Assembly (NCBI GenBank): GCA_020086605.1
Contig: JACBWW010000004.1
Location: forward strand, 14,854,932-14,918,931
Direction: 5' to 3'
DNA from: Lanius collurio
Taxonomy: Eukaryota; Chordata; Aves; Passeriformes; Laniidae
Length of the DNA stretch: 64,000 bases
Both the position numbers and the translations under genes were made by a program. This document shows positions 14,101-27,569 of the stretch, piece after piece (the first letter of the stretch is position 1; the number at the start of each line of letters is the position of its first letter). The notes below the pieces were generated by a model. The model ran no database searches. It was not told the DNA's origin and worked only from the letters and a program-made list of their open reading frames with translations.

Positions 14101-17100
14101 CACACACACACTCAAACACAAGCGCACTCTGCTGACTTCCACTGGGCATTTAATTTCTGGCAGGAAGTTTGTGGGTCATAATGAATCTGAGAATTTGACT
14201 GATTTTTCTTTTAGCACTTTGCCCACTTAAACACTGTCAGGATCTCAGAGCCCCTGCTACTTTTCACAGCCAGCTAAGTGATGCACTGATGTCTCGCCAG
14301 CTACATTTGAATTTAGTTTTGTGCAAGACAGAGGCATCTTCTAGATGTGCTGGATTTTAATTGGGGAAGGAAAGAAAAGCAAAAGGTTATGAGCAATCTG
14401 AGAAAAAAAAAGACCTTATTTTATCCACTCTAACTTTCATTAGTTAGCAAAAACAAAAAAACCTTCTTCACCACCATAATCAGTCTTCCATTCTTTTTTT
14501 TCAGAACAAGGAATAACTGAGATTAGAGCTAAAAGAGACATGATTTTGTTTTTATTGTTTAAATTTATATGTAATGTTTCATTTACATCAGAACAACAGC
14601 CACCCCATAATTTTCCACTTTTCTGCTGTGTAACAGCTGAGAGAAAATTAAATTAACAACAAATGTTGTATATGCTTTAATAATGTCCATTCCCCATACC
14701 TCCCACACTCTAAATGTTGTCGTTAAACAGAAGCAGACTCATTCTGTGCAGGTATGCTGCCTGTAGCAGGCAGGGCCACTAGCCAAGTGTTTTACAGGAT
14801 ACCCAGACAGAATCCCCCAGAGTGGAGTCTGCCCAGGAAACCTGGGCTTGTAGAAAACCTCTGGTGGAATTAACACTGAAATATACAACCAAGTACCTTT
14901 GAAAAATTTTTATAAGTGATTAAGAAAAACAAATCAGTATTAGTAATCCTTTCTTATCTCCCCTAAAATGGCTTGTTTTCCATTTTTTTTTCCTTTTCTC
15001 TTTTTTAATATATTCTTTCATATACAAAGTGTTTTCAGGCTAATATGGTCAATGCAATAAACAAGAGGATTAGCATGGATTAGCACAGAACAGAGGCAAT
15101 GTCTCTGTGAGAGAACATAGTTCAGGTGGGTGATTCACCATGTAACAGAAACAGGAAGAAGAAATTGTGAAGACAAATAGCTCTGACCCTCTCAAAGATG
15201 TCTCTCCTCCTCTCTGTCCATCTTAATCACTGTATTTGCCATCTAGACAACTGCTTTGGTGAGCAAAGAGTAATTCTGCAGCCTACAGAGCATAACTGTA
15301 CAGCTTGCCAAGAGTCTGTAGAGGCCAAGCTCTTCCAAACATCCATCATAGCTTTCCCACATCACACCCAAACTGGCTGTTTGCTGGGTGGCTGAATCAC
15401 AGTCACAGCACAGTGACCTCTTTGTTGCCATCTGTAGAAGCAAAGACATGTCTAGGGAGTCCTAGGGAATGCAAGACACTGAATCAATATCTTCACATCT
15501 GAGCAAATATAAAATACACAGTTGTGTAAATGATATGCAAAACTGAAAACAGAAAGGACACCATCCATTCAGAGAAAAAAAAGGGAAAGAGATATCAGAT
15601 GGGAGGAGACTACCACCACTAAGAGAATCCATCTGATTTAGAGCCTTGAAGTTTGCCCTTAAAATGAGCACAGTAGAGACAAATTGCTTCATGGCTCACA
15701 AATTATTGACCTCTGGTATTCAGATTCAAAGTAGAAGCCATAGCTGGCAATGGTCTGCTGGTTTCAAGGAAAGATTTGAATATAGTTTCTATACTCTTCC
15801 AAGATAATATCCTAATCACTGGCCTCTAGGAGAGCTTTACCTCCATCTCCAAATCCATTCTAGATAGGGTGAAACAGCCATTGGGGTGTAGAAGTGAAAT
15901 CTCATTGTCTCAGTTTGCTAATTCCCCAGCTTCTGAGTTATCCATACTTTCTTTCTGGGTCTCATTCCATATTGACTTTATAGAATGTTATGCAATAAGG
16001 CTTGTCTATGAATACCTGAAGAATTCATTAATCTTTTTGTGTATTTGCATGCTCTACACCGAGTGTCATGTACTCATATTTACCAGTAGAGAGTGAGAAA
16101 AGTGGGAGGTGATTCATTTTTGCAAGGTATTCTCTAATTTGCACATATATTGAATTTTGATAGAGGCTGTGGACAGAGGTGTTAAAAGGGTGCTGGGTTC
16201 TAAGTACATTCGATAAGTTTGCAACAAAGATTTGCTTTTTGATCTCTCTTGAAATCGCTTTCCTTCTTTAATAAAAGCAAAACCATGCTATGAATACAGG
16301 TAGGTGCTTTGCGAATTTTCAGTAAACTGCTGCCTCTGCAAAGCCTCTACAGATTAAACCTCCAGACCTGTAATTTTAGATTCTCTCCAGGTATTAACAT
16401 TCCTAGGTATACAGTGTGGCCCACTACTTATGTATTTGCTTAACTATTTCACTCTATGTCCTTATTAAAATGATTTGCCCAAAAGACATGTATATGTAGC
16501 AAACTGCAGACAGATTCTTTTGTCTGTCTCAGGAGGGTGAAGAGCCAGGAAAATTATGACAGATTATAACTCAGTACATCCAGAGTGGCTGAATGTTTTG
16601 AAAAGGATTGCTGAAAGACAGGTGCCAACCCCTTTATTCAGAAGGGAACCTCTGTATCAAATTTGGGCTGTACATTTTGCTTTTAACATCAGCTGCACAG
16701 AAAATACAATTGAAGAGATGTGAAACTAAATATTTTTGAACGAAGCTTTTATAAGAAATTAGACCTAAGAATTTGATCATTGTTTGCTCCAGATACCACA
16801 TGGTCAAGAATGTGTGTGCCCTGCATCTCTTCAGCTCTCCCTCTGATTCCCCACCCTGTGCAAGAGACCTGTGATGCTGAGGTAGCATAAAGGGGCTTTA
16901 TGAGCAGAAAATTCTCCAGATCCTACGAAATACCCTCTCAGACCCATCAATCACAAGCTGACTCTTGCCCTGTGCCTCTTTCCTGGCCTGGGAAAGGTGA
17001 AATCTCAGGGCCAGAGGCTGTGACAGAGAAGAATTACACTGCACATTTTTGTTGGCACAGAGGATCCTATTGAAGGATGCCAACCAAGCAGAGGAATTAG

Positions 17101-17410
17101 AGTAGCCCAAGTGAGCAACATCTGAATTTGGGCTGGCCCTGTTCATAAGGGAAATGTAAATGGGTTTATCAAAATTGTATTAAGATTACAGAGGGTGGGT
17201 GATGTCAGCTTTCCTTGATGTGTGAAAGGAAATCTTTCTCTTTCCATTTTTCTCCCACAACTTGAATAAGTATTTATAAACAATTCAATTTTCATTCTAA
17301 AATGTTGTGACCAATATGATTACATCACTTCTGTTCTCCGTCCATCTCTCCTTATATTTTCATGGAGTAAGCTACCCTCAAGTGGGGATGAGAACTGAGA
17401 ACAGGCAGTG
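11161..17410. other. Unique non-coding DNA with slightly GC-richer patches
   Basis: No gene or repeat family is recognised. An A16 run lies at about 11,597 (TGTAAAA...). GC content is visibly higher around 11,930-12,240 and 13,080-14,120 than in the flanks, but CpG dinucleotides remain sparse, so these are not CpG islands. The 106- and 125-codon minus-strand frames at 12,031-12,351 and 11,753-12,130 overlap in different frames and show no family features. A run reading 'tttgctgactgctgagctgc' near 13,619 resembles a MAF-type half-site pair, but this is only a motif match. Confidence 0.5.
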
Positions 17411-17418
17411 AATAAAAG

Positions 17419-17454
<36 letters not shown>
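17411..17454 (+). repeat. AATAAA followed by a 28-A tract
   Basis: AATAAA at 17,411-17,416 is followed ten bases later by an uninterrupted run of 28 A residues (17,427-17,454). This is the arrangement of a polyadenylated RNA 3' end copied back into DNA, but it may also be a coincidental A-tract. I do not recognise a coding sequence upstream, and I did not find a flanking duplication. The alternative is an expanded A microsatellite. Confidence 0.6.
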
Positions 17455-17455
<1 letters not shown>

Positions 17456-17570
17456 AATTATTTTCTGCTATGTTTTATTCTGTAAATGTATGTATAGTCA
17501 AGAATTACCAGAAATGAAGCATAGATCCTCAGTGGGAACAAAACCTCTTACATATGTATATGTTGGTATG

Positions 17571-17572
17571 TT

Positions 17573-17605
<33 letters not shown>
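17571..17605. repeat. Compound (TA)n(TG)n microsatellite
   Basis: A run of about eight TA units passes directly into about eight TG units (17,572-17,605). Alternating purine-pyrimidine DNA of this kind is length-variable and can adopt non-B structure. It starts some 115 bp downstream of the 28-A tract, with unremarkable sequence between them. Confidence 0.9.
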
Positions 17606-20600
17606 CCATTTATACTGTAAACAAACAACTACAGTTTGCAAAGATCACAGACATTTCAGGTAGAGGTCCAACCTGTGGCCAGCCCCGTGCCAGGACAGGC
17701 TGTAGATATTGCCACCTTGAGAAATTACCACTGCCACAACCAGTAACATATTTTTCCAATTAGTTTCAGGGAGGAAATGAGACATTTTTCTTTGTTAATG
17801 CCTCTCTCTCTTCCTCTGTTTGCCCATCCATTTTATGCTTCCTGATGGTGCTCAGGAGGCTGTCAGGTTCCCTCCAGCACACTTCCTGCTTCCACCCAGC
17901 AGGAATAAACTGTTAGTGCTTTGTTTGAAATGATTCCTGAGAAGTCTGATTCCTCTCACCAAAATGTGAATAATTGTAGCATTTGACTCTTGGCTTCCTC
18001 CTCAGGGATCCTTCCGAGTTAAATAGTTATTGAATTTATCCTAACAGAGATTGCCAAAGAAAACTTTATTTGAAGGACAGAGGGGGGAACAAACTGTTTG
18101 CTGAACTGAAAAAAGTTTGAAATACTATAAAGGGAGAGAAAAAGTCCCATAATGGAAGGTGGAAATCTAGGACAGACAAATCAGGCCATAAAATGTAAGA
18201 TCAACACAGCAGTGGGAAGCAGGAAAGCATATCCTGGGCCAAACATATCAATGGAGAGTATTACACACACTGACCTCAGATGTCATATACAACATGCATC
18301 TACAAACCACCTCATACTTCAAAGTCCCACATTACACCAAGCTCAACAAGTCCATGCTGGAAATGAAGAGGCCTGTGTCAACAACAGCTAAGTGCTCAGT
18401 GTCTGAATCTAAGGTAAAGACATCTTCAGACCCATGTATCCAGTCTTTCATATCTAAACTAAGGCCACTGGCTTTCCTGTTTTAAACACCAAGAATGTGG
18501 CTCTAAGCAAGGAAAACGTGGTCATCCTTCTCAACACATCTGCTTAGCGTATGCCTTTTAATTGCACAACATCCAGTCCAGCAAAGAGGCAGAAAAGCAT
18601 GGCAGAAACAACACAGCTCTACGAAAGGGAGCTTAACTCTCTTTGGACCCATACACCATGAAGTACTAACAAGGCTCCTTGAATAACAGTAACATGAAAG
18701 TGCTAATGAGCTCCATCCAAGACAGGTGACTTCAAACCTCCAGTCACTTACAAGTGTGATTTTCAGATGTGATTTTCAACTCTTCTGGTCTCCATCTGAA
18801 AAAGATGAGCATAAGTACTTGAAAGAAATTTGCTCTCCAGGTGTTCTAGCAACAGTTGTCTGTAAAAGGTGTCAGAGATTTTACAACAAATCCTGCTTTC
18901 TGTTAGATTTTTAGCTCAGCTGTGAAATTGGTAGGTGGTCCCCTACATGGAGTAGTAGCGTCACACTTTGGCTTGCACATAAACTGTGTCACCCGCCAGT
19001 AGTAATGACATGGTAGTGAAAGCCTAATAGAGGATCCCTTACAACTGAAATATCCTGTTCTGCAGGACATTATAAGCAACAGAGTTCACAGTTCTTTTTG
19101 CAGCATATTTCATCATTTTTTAAAGGTTTAGACTATGATCTGAAGGGATCTCTACAGTGAGTTCTATTTGTACATGGGAAACACTTGTGACAGTGGTCAG
19201 AAAATAGAGGTCTTACTAAGGGAAGGAGGGAGGTAGGGAAATGCTAGACCAGATTTTTATGGATTACAAAATCAAGATCAGGATCATACACACTTTCAGA
19301 AGGATTTCATTCCATACAAAGATTATACTCCACTGATAACCAGGTGCTTTCCACACAATAGTCTCCCACATTATCCCTTACAATTTTGATTTTCCCTCCC
19401 ATTTCTTCTGGGAGAATGAATGAGAGTGACAAGGCATGCAGAGGAAAGGAGATGAGTCTCCAGTCTGTGACTGGAGATGGTGAGTTTGGAGAAACCACAT
19501 GTTTCTCCAAACATCTGCCTTTAAACTCCCAAATATCCATGAACATGAAGAAGGAATATGAGGAAACCTGAATTGCTGACCTCATGAGAGATGGAGTGAA
19601 AACAGAAGGAAAGAGAGGCCATAACTGCTGTCCCCCTAAACCACAGCATTCTCTTGTTGATCAATAACACATAAGGAGTGCTTTTTCAGCAACAGACATT
19701 CAAAAACAGTCCCTATTCTATCCCAGAGCAACCATAATTATACATAAATTTATAAGAGCAGTCATGCTACATCAGATGAAAAGTCACTCTCTGCTAATAT
19801 CTAGGGAGGAGTATAAGAATGCAGCAAATGTGATTTCCTCAGTGCCTCTTACAAGCTTTTTGTAATGTGAGACTGAGAGTCCTCTGAAGCCAAATAGTGT
19901 TTCTGTAAATACAATGATTCTCAATGGACTCCTCTTACAAGAACTTGTCCCATCTTATCTCAAACATATACAAACTTTCAGCCTGTGGCAAGGAGCCTTG
20001 TTCTCCAAGGATTTAAGACCCAACCCTGATCTGACACAGTTACATCATCTTGGCATGGTGTTCTCAGGAAATCACCTCTGGAAAACAGCTGTGAGAAAGT
20101 CTTCAGAACAGAAACCTTAAAGATAAGAAAGGGAAAACTATGAAGTTAGGATAGCTGGGCCAGGAACTGTGAGTAGCTCAGAGATTCAAGAAAAAAAAAA
20201 AAAAAAAAAAAAAAAACAAACAAACACAAAAAACACCAAAGTGGAAAGGTATAGAACCCTAGGCAAAAAACCAAGGAAATGGCACCTTATCATCACAGAG
20301 GATTGGCTTGAGGGAGCAGCAGAAATCAACCCTTCCTCCCCAATCCATGCCTGCTTTGTCTGGAAAGACTCTGGGGGTGCTTTGTCAGGTGGTGAGCCTG
20401 CCAGCATTTTGCCTTGTAGTTCTCTTAAATCCTGTCTCTCAGGTGTGTTATCTAATAAATATTTACTTAATGCCTTTAAGTCTGCTGCAGAGTCTTTTTG
20501 CAGACAGCTAAGGTGACCAAATGAAGTATCTTGATGAGGGAGATTTGCACTGTTCAAAGTAGAAGTAAGGCACTCAGTGACATATGCAGCACATTAGCAG

Positions 20601-22171
20601 AAGGCTTTAGCACTTGAGACTTCTAAGTGAATAAGGCCAGTATGTCTTCCTAATCCAGGATTTTTGTCCAGTATTTCTTTTTTGTTTGTTTTTACAGTTA
20701 CTGTGCAGAAATAATACCCCATAGTCTTGGGCCACTACCAAGCCTGACAAGAGAGATGCACAATACATACAGATTTTAAGGTCAAACTCTGTTTGCAGGG
20801 AACCAATACCATTATGGAAGTAAATACAGTACTCTAAGAATGAACACTGCTTTCCCAAGGAAATAAAATACATATAAGACACAGGGAAACCATCACTGTA
20901 ATGTACCCACATCATCAGCTGGAAATATGTCAGTCATTTGCGATAACACAGCACTGTCAGAGGATCCTGCCCTGACAACAGATGCTTTGCCTTTTATATA
21001 GCAGCAGGAAATTATCACCTGTCTTGAATACATTTATGCCTTAGTCCATTCTTATTATCCCTTAACTCACAAAAACATTAGAGTTCGCTTCATGGTGAAA
21101 GTCCTAGTTAAGTGTCTGTGGAAGACAGATACATATGGGGCATGGTGGCAGAGAGAGGGGAAGGCACTGTTTCATATGTCAGCAGGGGAATTATTTTGTC
21201 ATGTATGCCTCACGAATATGGTAAATGTTGCCATAAAAATCTCTTCTAGTTAATAATTAATTTTCTAAATGCAAACATGTTCTCGTCTCACAAAAGAAAA
21301 TACACTGCTCACTGAAGCACTCATGCTTACTTAAAAGTTTCCCCTTTATCCCTCTTGTACATCATGTCTACCCAAATTCTTTCATAGCAGCAAACTTTAA
21401 ACAAATACACATGTGCTGCAGATGTCCCCATGTTCAGGAAGGATGTTAACCAGCTGTTAGCCATGGAGGGCATGTGCCATGCAGGATAGGCATAAAAACA
21501 CTTGCCAATTCATTATCATATCTGCCAGCTTTCTTTCACATAATTGTCCAAAAATTATTCTTGATACACCCCTGGATAATCACTGTGTATAGTCAAGAGA
21601 GAAAACCCATAGAAATATCAAGTGCTAGCCCCTCCACAAGCCTGAAAATGTTGTTACTGTCAGTAAGTGTTATTAGTAATTCCAGCAATAACAGAAAGAA
21701 AATCAACAGTGTGTTTAATGAGCTTTTGCCTTGTACAAAAGTACAGGACTGCAGATACTGGGCATGGATATATTTGTGAGACAAGGCACCTGCCTGCAAG
21801 CTCATGGCATCCCACCTGGGGTTTCTGGTTCTGATGGAAAGTAATGAGAGTTTGGCAGCTTTGGCCAAGTATTTAAGTGTTCTTGTAATTGCCTCACAAG
21901 CCTCCAGTCAATCTGCTACAAATGTGTGTCTGGAATAGCAGAGTCCCAGAGCTAAAGCAGCAGGGTTGATGTTAAGTCAAAATTGACTTCCACAGCTTCT
22001 GGCTATAGTGACCCTCATTCTTGCAGCCAAGACTCAATACCCTACCAATAAAAACTACTAAAATTTATCTTCAAACAGCTAATACAAACTGAGGAGAAAA
22101 TGCCAACACAATAAACTGTAGGACCATTAAAACACAGAATTTCCTTGACACACTCCATGTACTTCAGCTAG
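17606..22171. other. Unique AT-rich non-coding DNA
   Basis: No gene or repeat family is recognised over 4.6 kb. The stretch includes a 26-A tract at 20,191-20,216 that grades into an A-rich, CAAA-type tail. Open frames are short and unsupported. The frames at 20,169-20,557 on both strands are simply read through the A-tract. Confidence 0.55.
20191..20236. repeat. A26 tract with degenerate CAAA tail
   Basis: Twenty-six consecutive A residues (20,191-20,216) are followed by CAAACAAACACAAAAAACAC. There is no AATAAA in the preceding 30 bases, so a copied mRNA tail is less likely here than at 17.4 kb. A simple A-rich microsatellite is the plain reading. Confidence 0.85.
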
Positions 22172-22760
22172 TGATCTGGTGGTTTAAAACCAGCGGGGAA
22201 TTAAACCCCAGGTAAGACACTCTCTTCCTCTCTGCCCCTCTCGGATGAGAGGGACAGAGGCAGAGACTATGGATTGAGATAAAAATTTACTGAAAGCAAA
22301 CAGCCATGGAGAATAAGGAACACATAGTAACAGCAACAATATTAATAACAAAAGTAAACAAAAGAGAAGGTGCTTTACACACAAAAGGTGTTCACCACCT
22401 CAACTTAGCTCTCCCTGGCCATTGAGACAAAAACAAGATGGCAACGTTTCTGCAGCTCAGCAGTGACAGGCAATTATTCCCGAGACAAGGGCATGACAGC
22501 AGATGCTCTCCATAGTTAGTGCCATGTGGTCTCCTGAGACAAACACAGGATAGTGGGTGCTCTCCACAGCTGACATTCCCCATCCTCAGGGCTAAGATAA
22601 TGAAAAACAACTATGGAAAAAAAACCAAAAAGCCAGATCATCCATGTTGCATCTCCCACCTTCCAGACTGCTGGGCTCAGTTGTGGTCAGCAGTACTAGG
22701 CTTGACTTGGCTCCTCTCTGCTGGGCTTGGGCTGGGCTGGTTCACAACCCAATACAAATG
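22172..22760 (-). mobile_element. Degraded endogenous retrovirus LTR (antisense), avian ERV type
   Basis: On the plus strand the block begins TGATCTGGTGGTTTAAAACC. About 105 bases later comes 'ggattgagataaaaattta', then an A/AAC-rich stretch at about 22,320-22,370. That order (TG...GGTTTAA near one end, then GGGTTGAGATAAAA plus an AACAA-rich run) is the layout I know from antisense avian ERV LTRs, in which the GATAAAA region is the complement of the R/polyadenylation zone. The sense strand would thus be minus. The far boundary is not clear; similarity fades by about 22,760. I could not find a convincing target-site duplication, which fits an old, mutated solo LTR. No gag, pol or env remnant is adjacent. 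Confidence 0.5.
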
Positions 22761-25700
22761 ACCCTCTTAGGAGCCGTCTTTCTTCAGACATCCAGTTGCC
22801 TGAATATTCCTGAATGGCAGGAAGCAGTGTGAGTGAGCTAAGCCACCACCATGAATTTGTGACCCTGCTTTGAGTCGGGCTGCATTTAACAGGTTCTGTA
22901 TCTCAGTGTTTTCCAATATGCTCATCTCTGTGACATGGAGCACATTTTTGGCTTCCTCCATTGTTGTGCAGGGGGTACATTTCTTGTATGAAAGCCCTGC
23001 TGAAATTTGTGGTTTTGCACTGAGAGGATAAGCAGGCACATTATTAGACACATCCCATTCAAGATGTAAGAAGAGAGGAAATCTATCTGTCGCCTCTAAC
23101 AGCATTCAGCTTTCTGGAGATTCACTTATTTCTTCCAAACCTAAACTGAAGCACAAGCAGCTACTTGATGCCCGTAATACAAATGGTTTGCACATAATGA
23201 CCCAGTCTCTTCCTTTACAATTTTTGGACCAAGTGCAGGTGCCAGCAAATGTTGTTTCCCACCTTTTGGCATAGCGTGGCATCACAAATCATAACTTTCC
23301 CAGTCCCAGTCTAAACAGTCTAGTAGGCTGTTGGCAACAGAAATAAGAATCCTAGGGCTCTTTATATAATTTCTCATAATGTCAAAGGAACGTTAAGAGA
23401 CTGAAATAGTATTGGACTATTCTTTTTCAGGTGTGCTGGAAGCCTATATATTCTCTTGATGCATTAACAATGGAATGTGAGGATACTAAAGAAATCCATG
23501 AATTACAATTATCAAAATGAAGCTGCTTTTAGGAAATGAAATAGAAGATCATGAGAAGTGGCCAGAGTAGTTAGGACAAAAGAAAATTTACTCAAAACTT
23601 TTTCCCAAACTGACTGGGCTACACAAAGGGCTTTAGCAGGTTAGCAGACACTAGGAACAGGGAAGGTGCACTAGGGCTGCAGCAGAACTGCTCTCTACAC
23701 AAAATTCCCTAGTACATCTGAGAGGCCTGTTTTAAAAGGGGCAAGCAATGGGTCTGCTGTAGCAGCTTCCTTTGGGGAAATTTTTCCACAATCCCAGTAA
23801 ATCTCACCATTAAAGACTGCTTTCTGACCTGCACAGCAACTTTTCACTGGCCTTGATCTTCACGCACACAAGCAAGTTCACTTAACATTTTTTCATTCTT
23901 CTGTTATACAAATCACTGCAAAAACAAGCAGAGGTTGTAAAATTCTTATAGTCAGGGCTTGGAGTTGGCATTTTTGGTATCTCTAATTCCACAAAATTTG
24001 AGAAACTGTGTCTTTTTGACCACCCTCACTCCAAAATGCTTGCCTTGAAAGTCCATCAAAACTGCCACATTTTATTCTCATTTTCCGACTGATGTCACTG
24101 TCATCAGCCTTTTACTTCTTTGTCCCATTACTACCTACGCAGCTTGGCTTTAATATTTTTTTTTTTTCCATTTCAATTTCTCTGGCCCTCTGAATAGGAC
24201 AAATTTTTTTCTTATAGACTTATTTCCTTGTAAGGTCATAAAACTTAATCTCGCTCAGTGTATGGCACGTACATAATCCAATATGACACAGACAGACAGA
24301 CAGCATCCCAAGTAAAGACCTCCCCAGTGAGCCCTCCCCATGTAGTTTTTGTCTTTGAATGTATTGATTTTAAATATACTCCTTGGGTACAGTCTCTCAT
24401 TATTTTCTCCTTCCTGAGGGTGAACTTTTCTTTTTACCAAACAGTAACTACCACTATTAGTGCAGACAACCAAGTTAGACTTTTAAAGAAAATTAATACA
24501 ACTAAATTGTTGTGGCTGCAATTTGTAATTGTCTGCCTCATTCCATCTTTATTCCAGGAGGGCAAGAGTAAACAGCAGCAAGAAAACCAGATACCCTAGT
24601 TTTGTCTGGTACTAAAGCCTTTACATTTCATGATCCATGCCTTTCTTCTCTTGGCTTATTAAAAAATACAGAAGGCAATGTAATTTTTCTTGGTGAATAC
24701 TGAACAAGTGCCACCCAAAATAATCTGATATTATATATATATTCAATTATTTCCTATCTTTTCATCTCCTCCTTCACCCAAGGAATGTGTTTTGTTGACT
24801 CTAGTCAAGCAAGACCCAGAGTGTCAGCTGAAGGGGGGGAATAGAAACAACCACCAGCTACTTGGAAAGGCATATCTGAGCTTTAATTTAAAGTTGTCAA
24901 CAAAAATAACAGCTTTTCCATAATTTTGCAACTTTTCCTTTTGTAAATTTCTCAATTACTCTCTTCTGATCTCTTGTATGTACTTCTTTCAGTGAAATTG
25001 GCAATGACTTAAAAAAAAAAGTCTATTTGATGTTTTGTGCTGTTGAAACAGAAGAACAGATGGTAGCAGAAACTAACAGGAGACCTCTGCAGACAGTTCT
25101 GAAAAAAAAAGGGGGGGGGGGCAAAAAATGTTGTTTAGACCACCATTATTAACAGAAAAAGAAAGAAAGGAAGAAAAAAGTTACTATAATCTGCCTGTAA
25201 AATAAGATCTTCTCCATAGAAGCATATGTTTGTATTGTATTACAAGTAATTTCATGGTGGGAAAAACTAAATTATCTCAGTTCTGACACAGGCTAAAAGC
25301 AAGATTTACCATGGCTCAGCTGTCTTTTAGTTCAGCTGCACTGAATCACATATTTAAGATCCAACACAGATTAGTTAATCCAACAAAATATTTCAGTGCA
25401 TTGAACTGCAGATAGCAGAGCAGAAGGGAAGGAGTCATGTTGACCTCCATGATTGACTATTCACTAATGCCTTTAAAATTTTCTGCCTTATTTCTTGCTC
25501 TGTGGAATGCAGCTCAGAAATCTTTGACTCCAGGATAGATTCCTATGACTTAAATCCAGCAGAAAAACATTATTAATAGATTTAGAAAATACCTGCTCTC
25601 TAAAATAAATTATAAAAAAATTACATTTGCACTGCATATAAGATGATCATTCTTCCTGTATACCCAGACTGCCATATTATTCTAAGGTTTCTTCTTATTA

Positions 25701-27569
25701 TCCTTACTGTGGGTTACAAACATCATTTCAGACCTAAAAAACTTCTCATTACAATTTTCACCAAATCAGATACCTTCTTACAGGAATGTTTATTTCCAAG
25801 ACTAAGGATTTTCTGACCAACAGAAGAGTTTTATTGGATTATCTGTGTGTGTCATCATTTTCCAGCCACAAATTGTGATGAGGCAACATATCTGACCTTA
25901 TGTTGTGGAAAAACATATGGTTGTTGTACATGAGGGAAAGCAGAAAAGAAAGTTCAAAATCTGGGAGTAACTCTGTCTCTGTTATGAGGCCACGAGTTGC
26001 ATGAAGTATCATGGCACACAGACCTTTTCTCTCCATTTTTTGATGAACTACAGGAAAAAAACCCTCAAACTTAATTCAATTTTATTACTATTTCTTTAAC
26101 TTCCACAGGAGAAGTTATTTTGCAGAATAAATTTAACCACACACAGTGACCCAGGCTGCTCTATTCACTTTCATTCCCTGTCAACTTCTAATCTGCATTC
26201 CTATTACCAATAAATACAACTAACTGCACCTGGCCAGAAGCAAAGAATTATTTTCAGCTTCTCAGATCACTTTCTTTGAACTTTACCAGCAGAAACCCAG
26301 GGAAACAAGCATACAACAGATAACCTCCAAATACCAAGGGAAGACTAGTGAACATGTAACCTCCAGGCATCTAATGATTTCCAGGTGCACATCACCAAGT
26401 GTCTCACCCTTAATTAATTAGCCAGCTGGCCTGGTTTGTCAGGAGCACTAGAACAGCACCGGCACATCCTGAAGGTGTGTTGAGTGGTTGAACTTCCAGT
26501 TCTATCTGAGATCATTGAAAACAGGCAAAATGCTGCTGCAGAAAGTGTGTTTCATACAAGTAGAGGCAAGCTGAAAATCCAGTTACAAAATCCCAGTGTT
26601 TCCCATGAAAAGTACAGCAATAGTCTTGTTCAAAGACAAATGTATGATTTTTGTCTTCTTTTCTTAGTAAGCAGACCAAGCAATACATAAATTGCAATCG
26701 GAATAGCTGGATATTCCTCAGGGTAAAAGACCACATCCCATGGCAGAAAACTCACTTTTCTTTAGAATGTAGTACATTAGAACATATTAGAGTATCTTCC
26801 TTTTAAAGTCTGTTTGTTTTCTTTAGCTTTAGAAGTACACATCTCTATTTTTTCTTCATGACACAAGCTGAAGCTAGAAGGAAATTATTATCGCTTGTTA
26901 AAGATGTTAAATATTAAAGGTGAACAAAAGTTAAGATTAAAAAAAAAGGAAAATATTGCAAATCTCTCAAGAAAATAGTTTGATGATCCACTGAAGCATG
27001 AGAATCTGAAGTATAGAGAACGGGAAGAGCAATGAAAGTTTTTGGAGCAACCAGACCTATGATCATTACTCAATAGAGGGCATGTTGTTAGAATTATCCT
27101 GCACTGGATACCAGTGATCTACCCCAACCACAAGTTAGAAACAATGCTGGACCAGTCATTCAAATGAGTTTGCTTAACTGTAGTGGACACAGCTGGGTAG
27201 AATTTGAAATCAACAGATTCAAACCAGTGGTGTTTCATCATGTTTGGTACAACCAGAAAGCTTTGAATATGGAAACTAGAAACATCTCCAGATTATTTAA
27301 CCCTTTAAGGATTTATTATTTTTGTTACTAGTTAAGAAAATACCATGGATTTTGAGATAAAACATGTGACAACTGTTCTGTGTTTTTACCAAAACAGAAC
27401 CCTTGACCAAGGCCTGGTTATTCTGGTGTTCATAGGCTATTCAGTTTCCAGTTAAGGAAATATATCTTGTTTCTTCTGGTTTTATATCGAGCTGGGTTGG
27501 AGTGGATCCCAACTTCTCTTTAACTAAATCACATTTTGCTAAAGAATCATCCAGGAAGGAATATAGTCT
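22761..27569. other. Unique AT-rich non-coding DNA
   Basis: No gene or transposon family is recognised. Simple-sequence features are a T-run at about 24,155-24,168, a (TA)n run near 24,731, an A9-G11 junction at 25,102-25,121 and a GA-rich stretch at about 25,157-25,180. A TTAATTAATTA core next to CAGCTG lies at about 26,411-26,426. Open frames are short and have no defended identity. Confidence 0.55.
25102..25121. repeat. A9-G11 homopolymer junction
   Basis: Nine A residues run directly into eleven G residues, followed by CAAAAAATG. Long G homopolymers are uncommon in this AT-rich window. The run is a likely length-polymorphic site and a common place for sequencing error. Confidence 0.9.

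Noticed and set aside
20191..20216. A26 tract as a processed pseudogene tail
   Set aside because: No AATAAA in the preceding bases, and the tail grades into CAAA repeats typical of a simple A-rich microsatellite.
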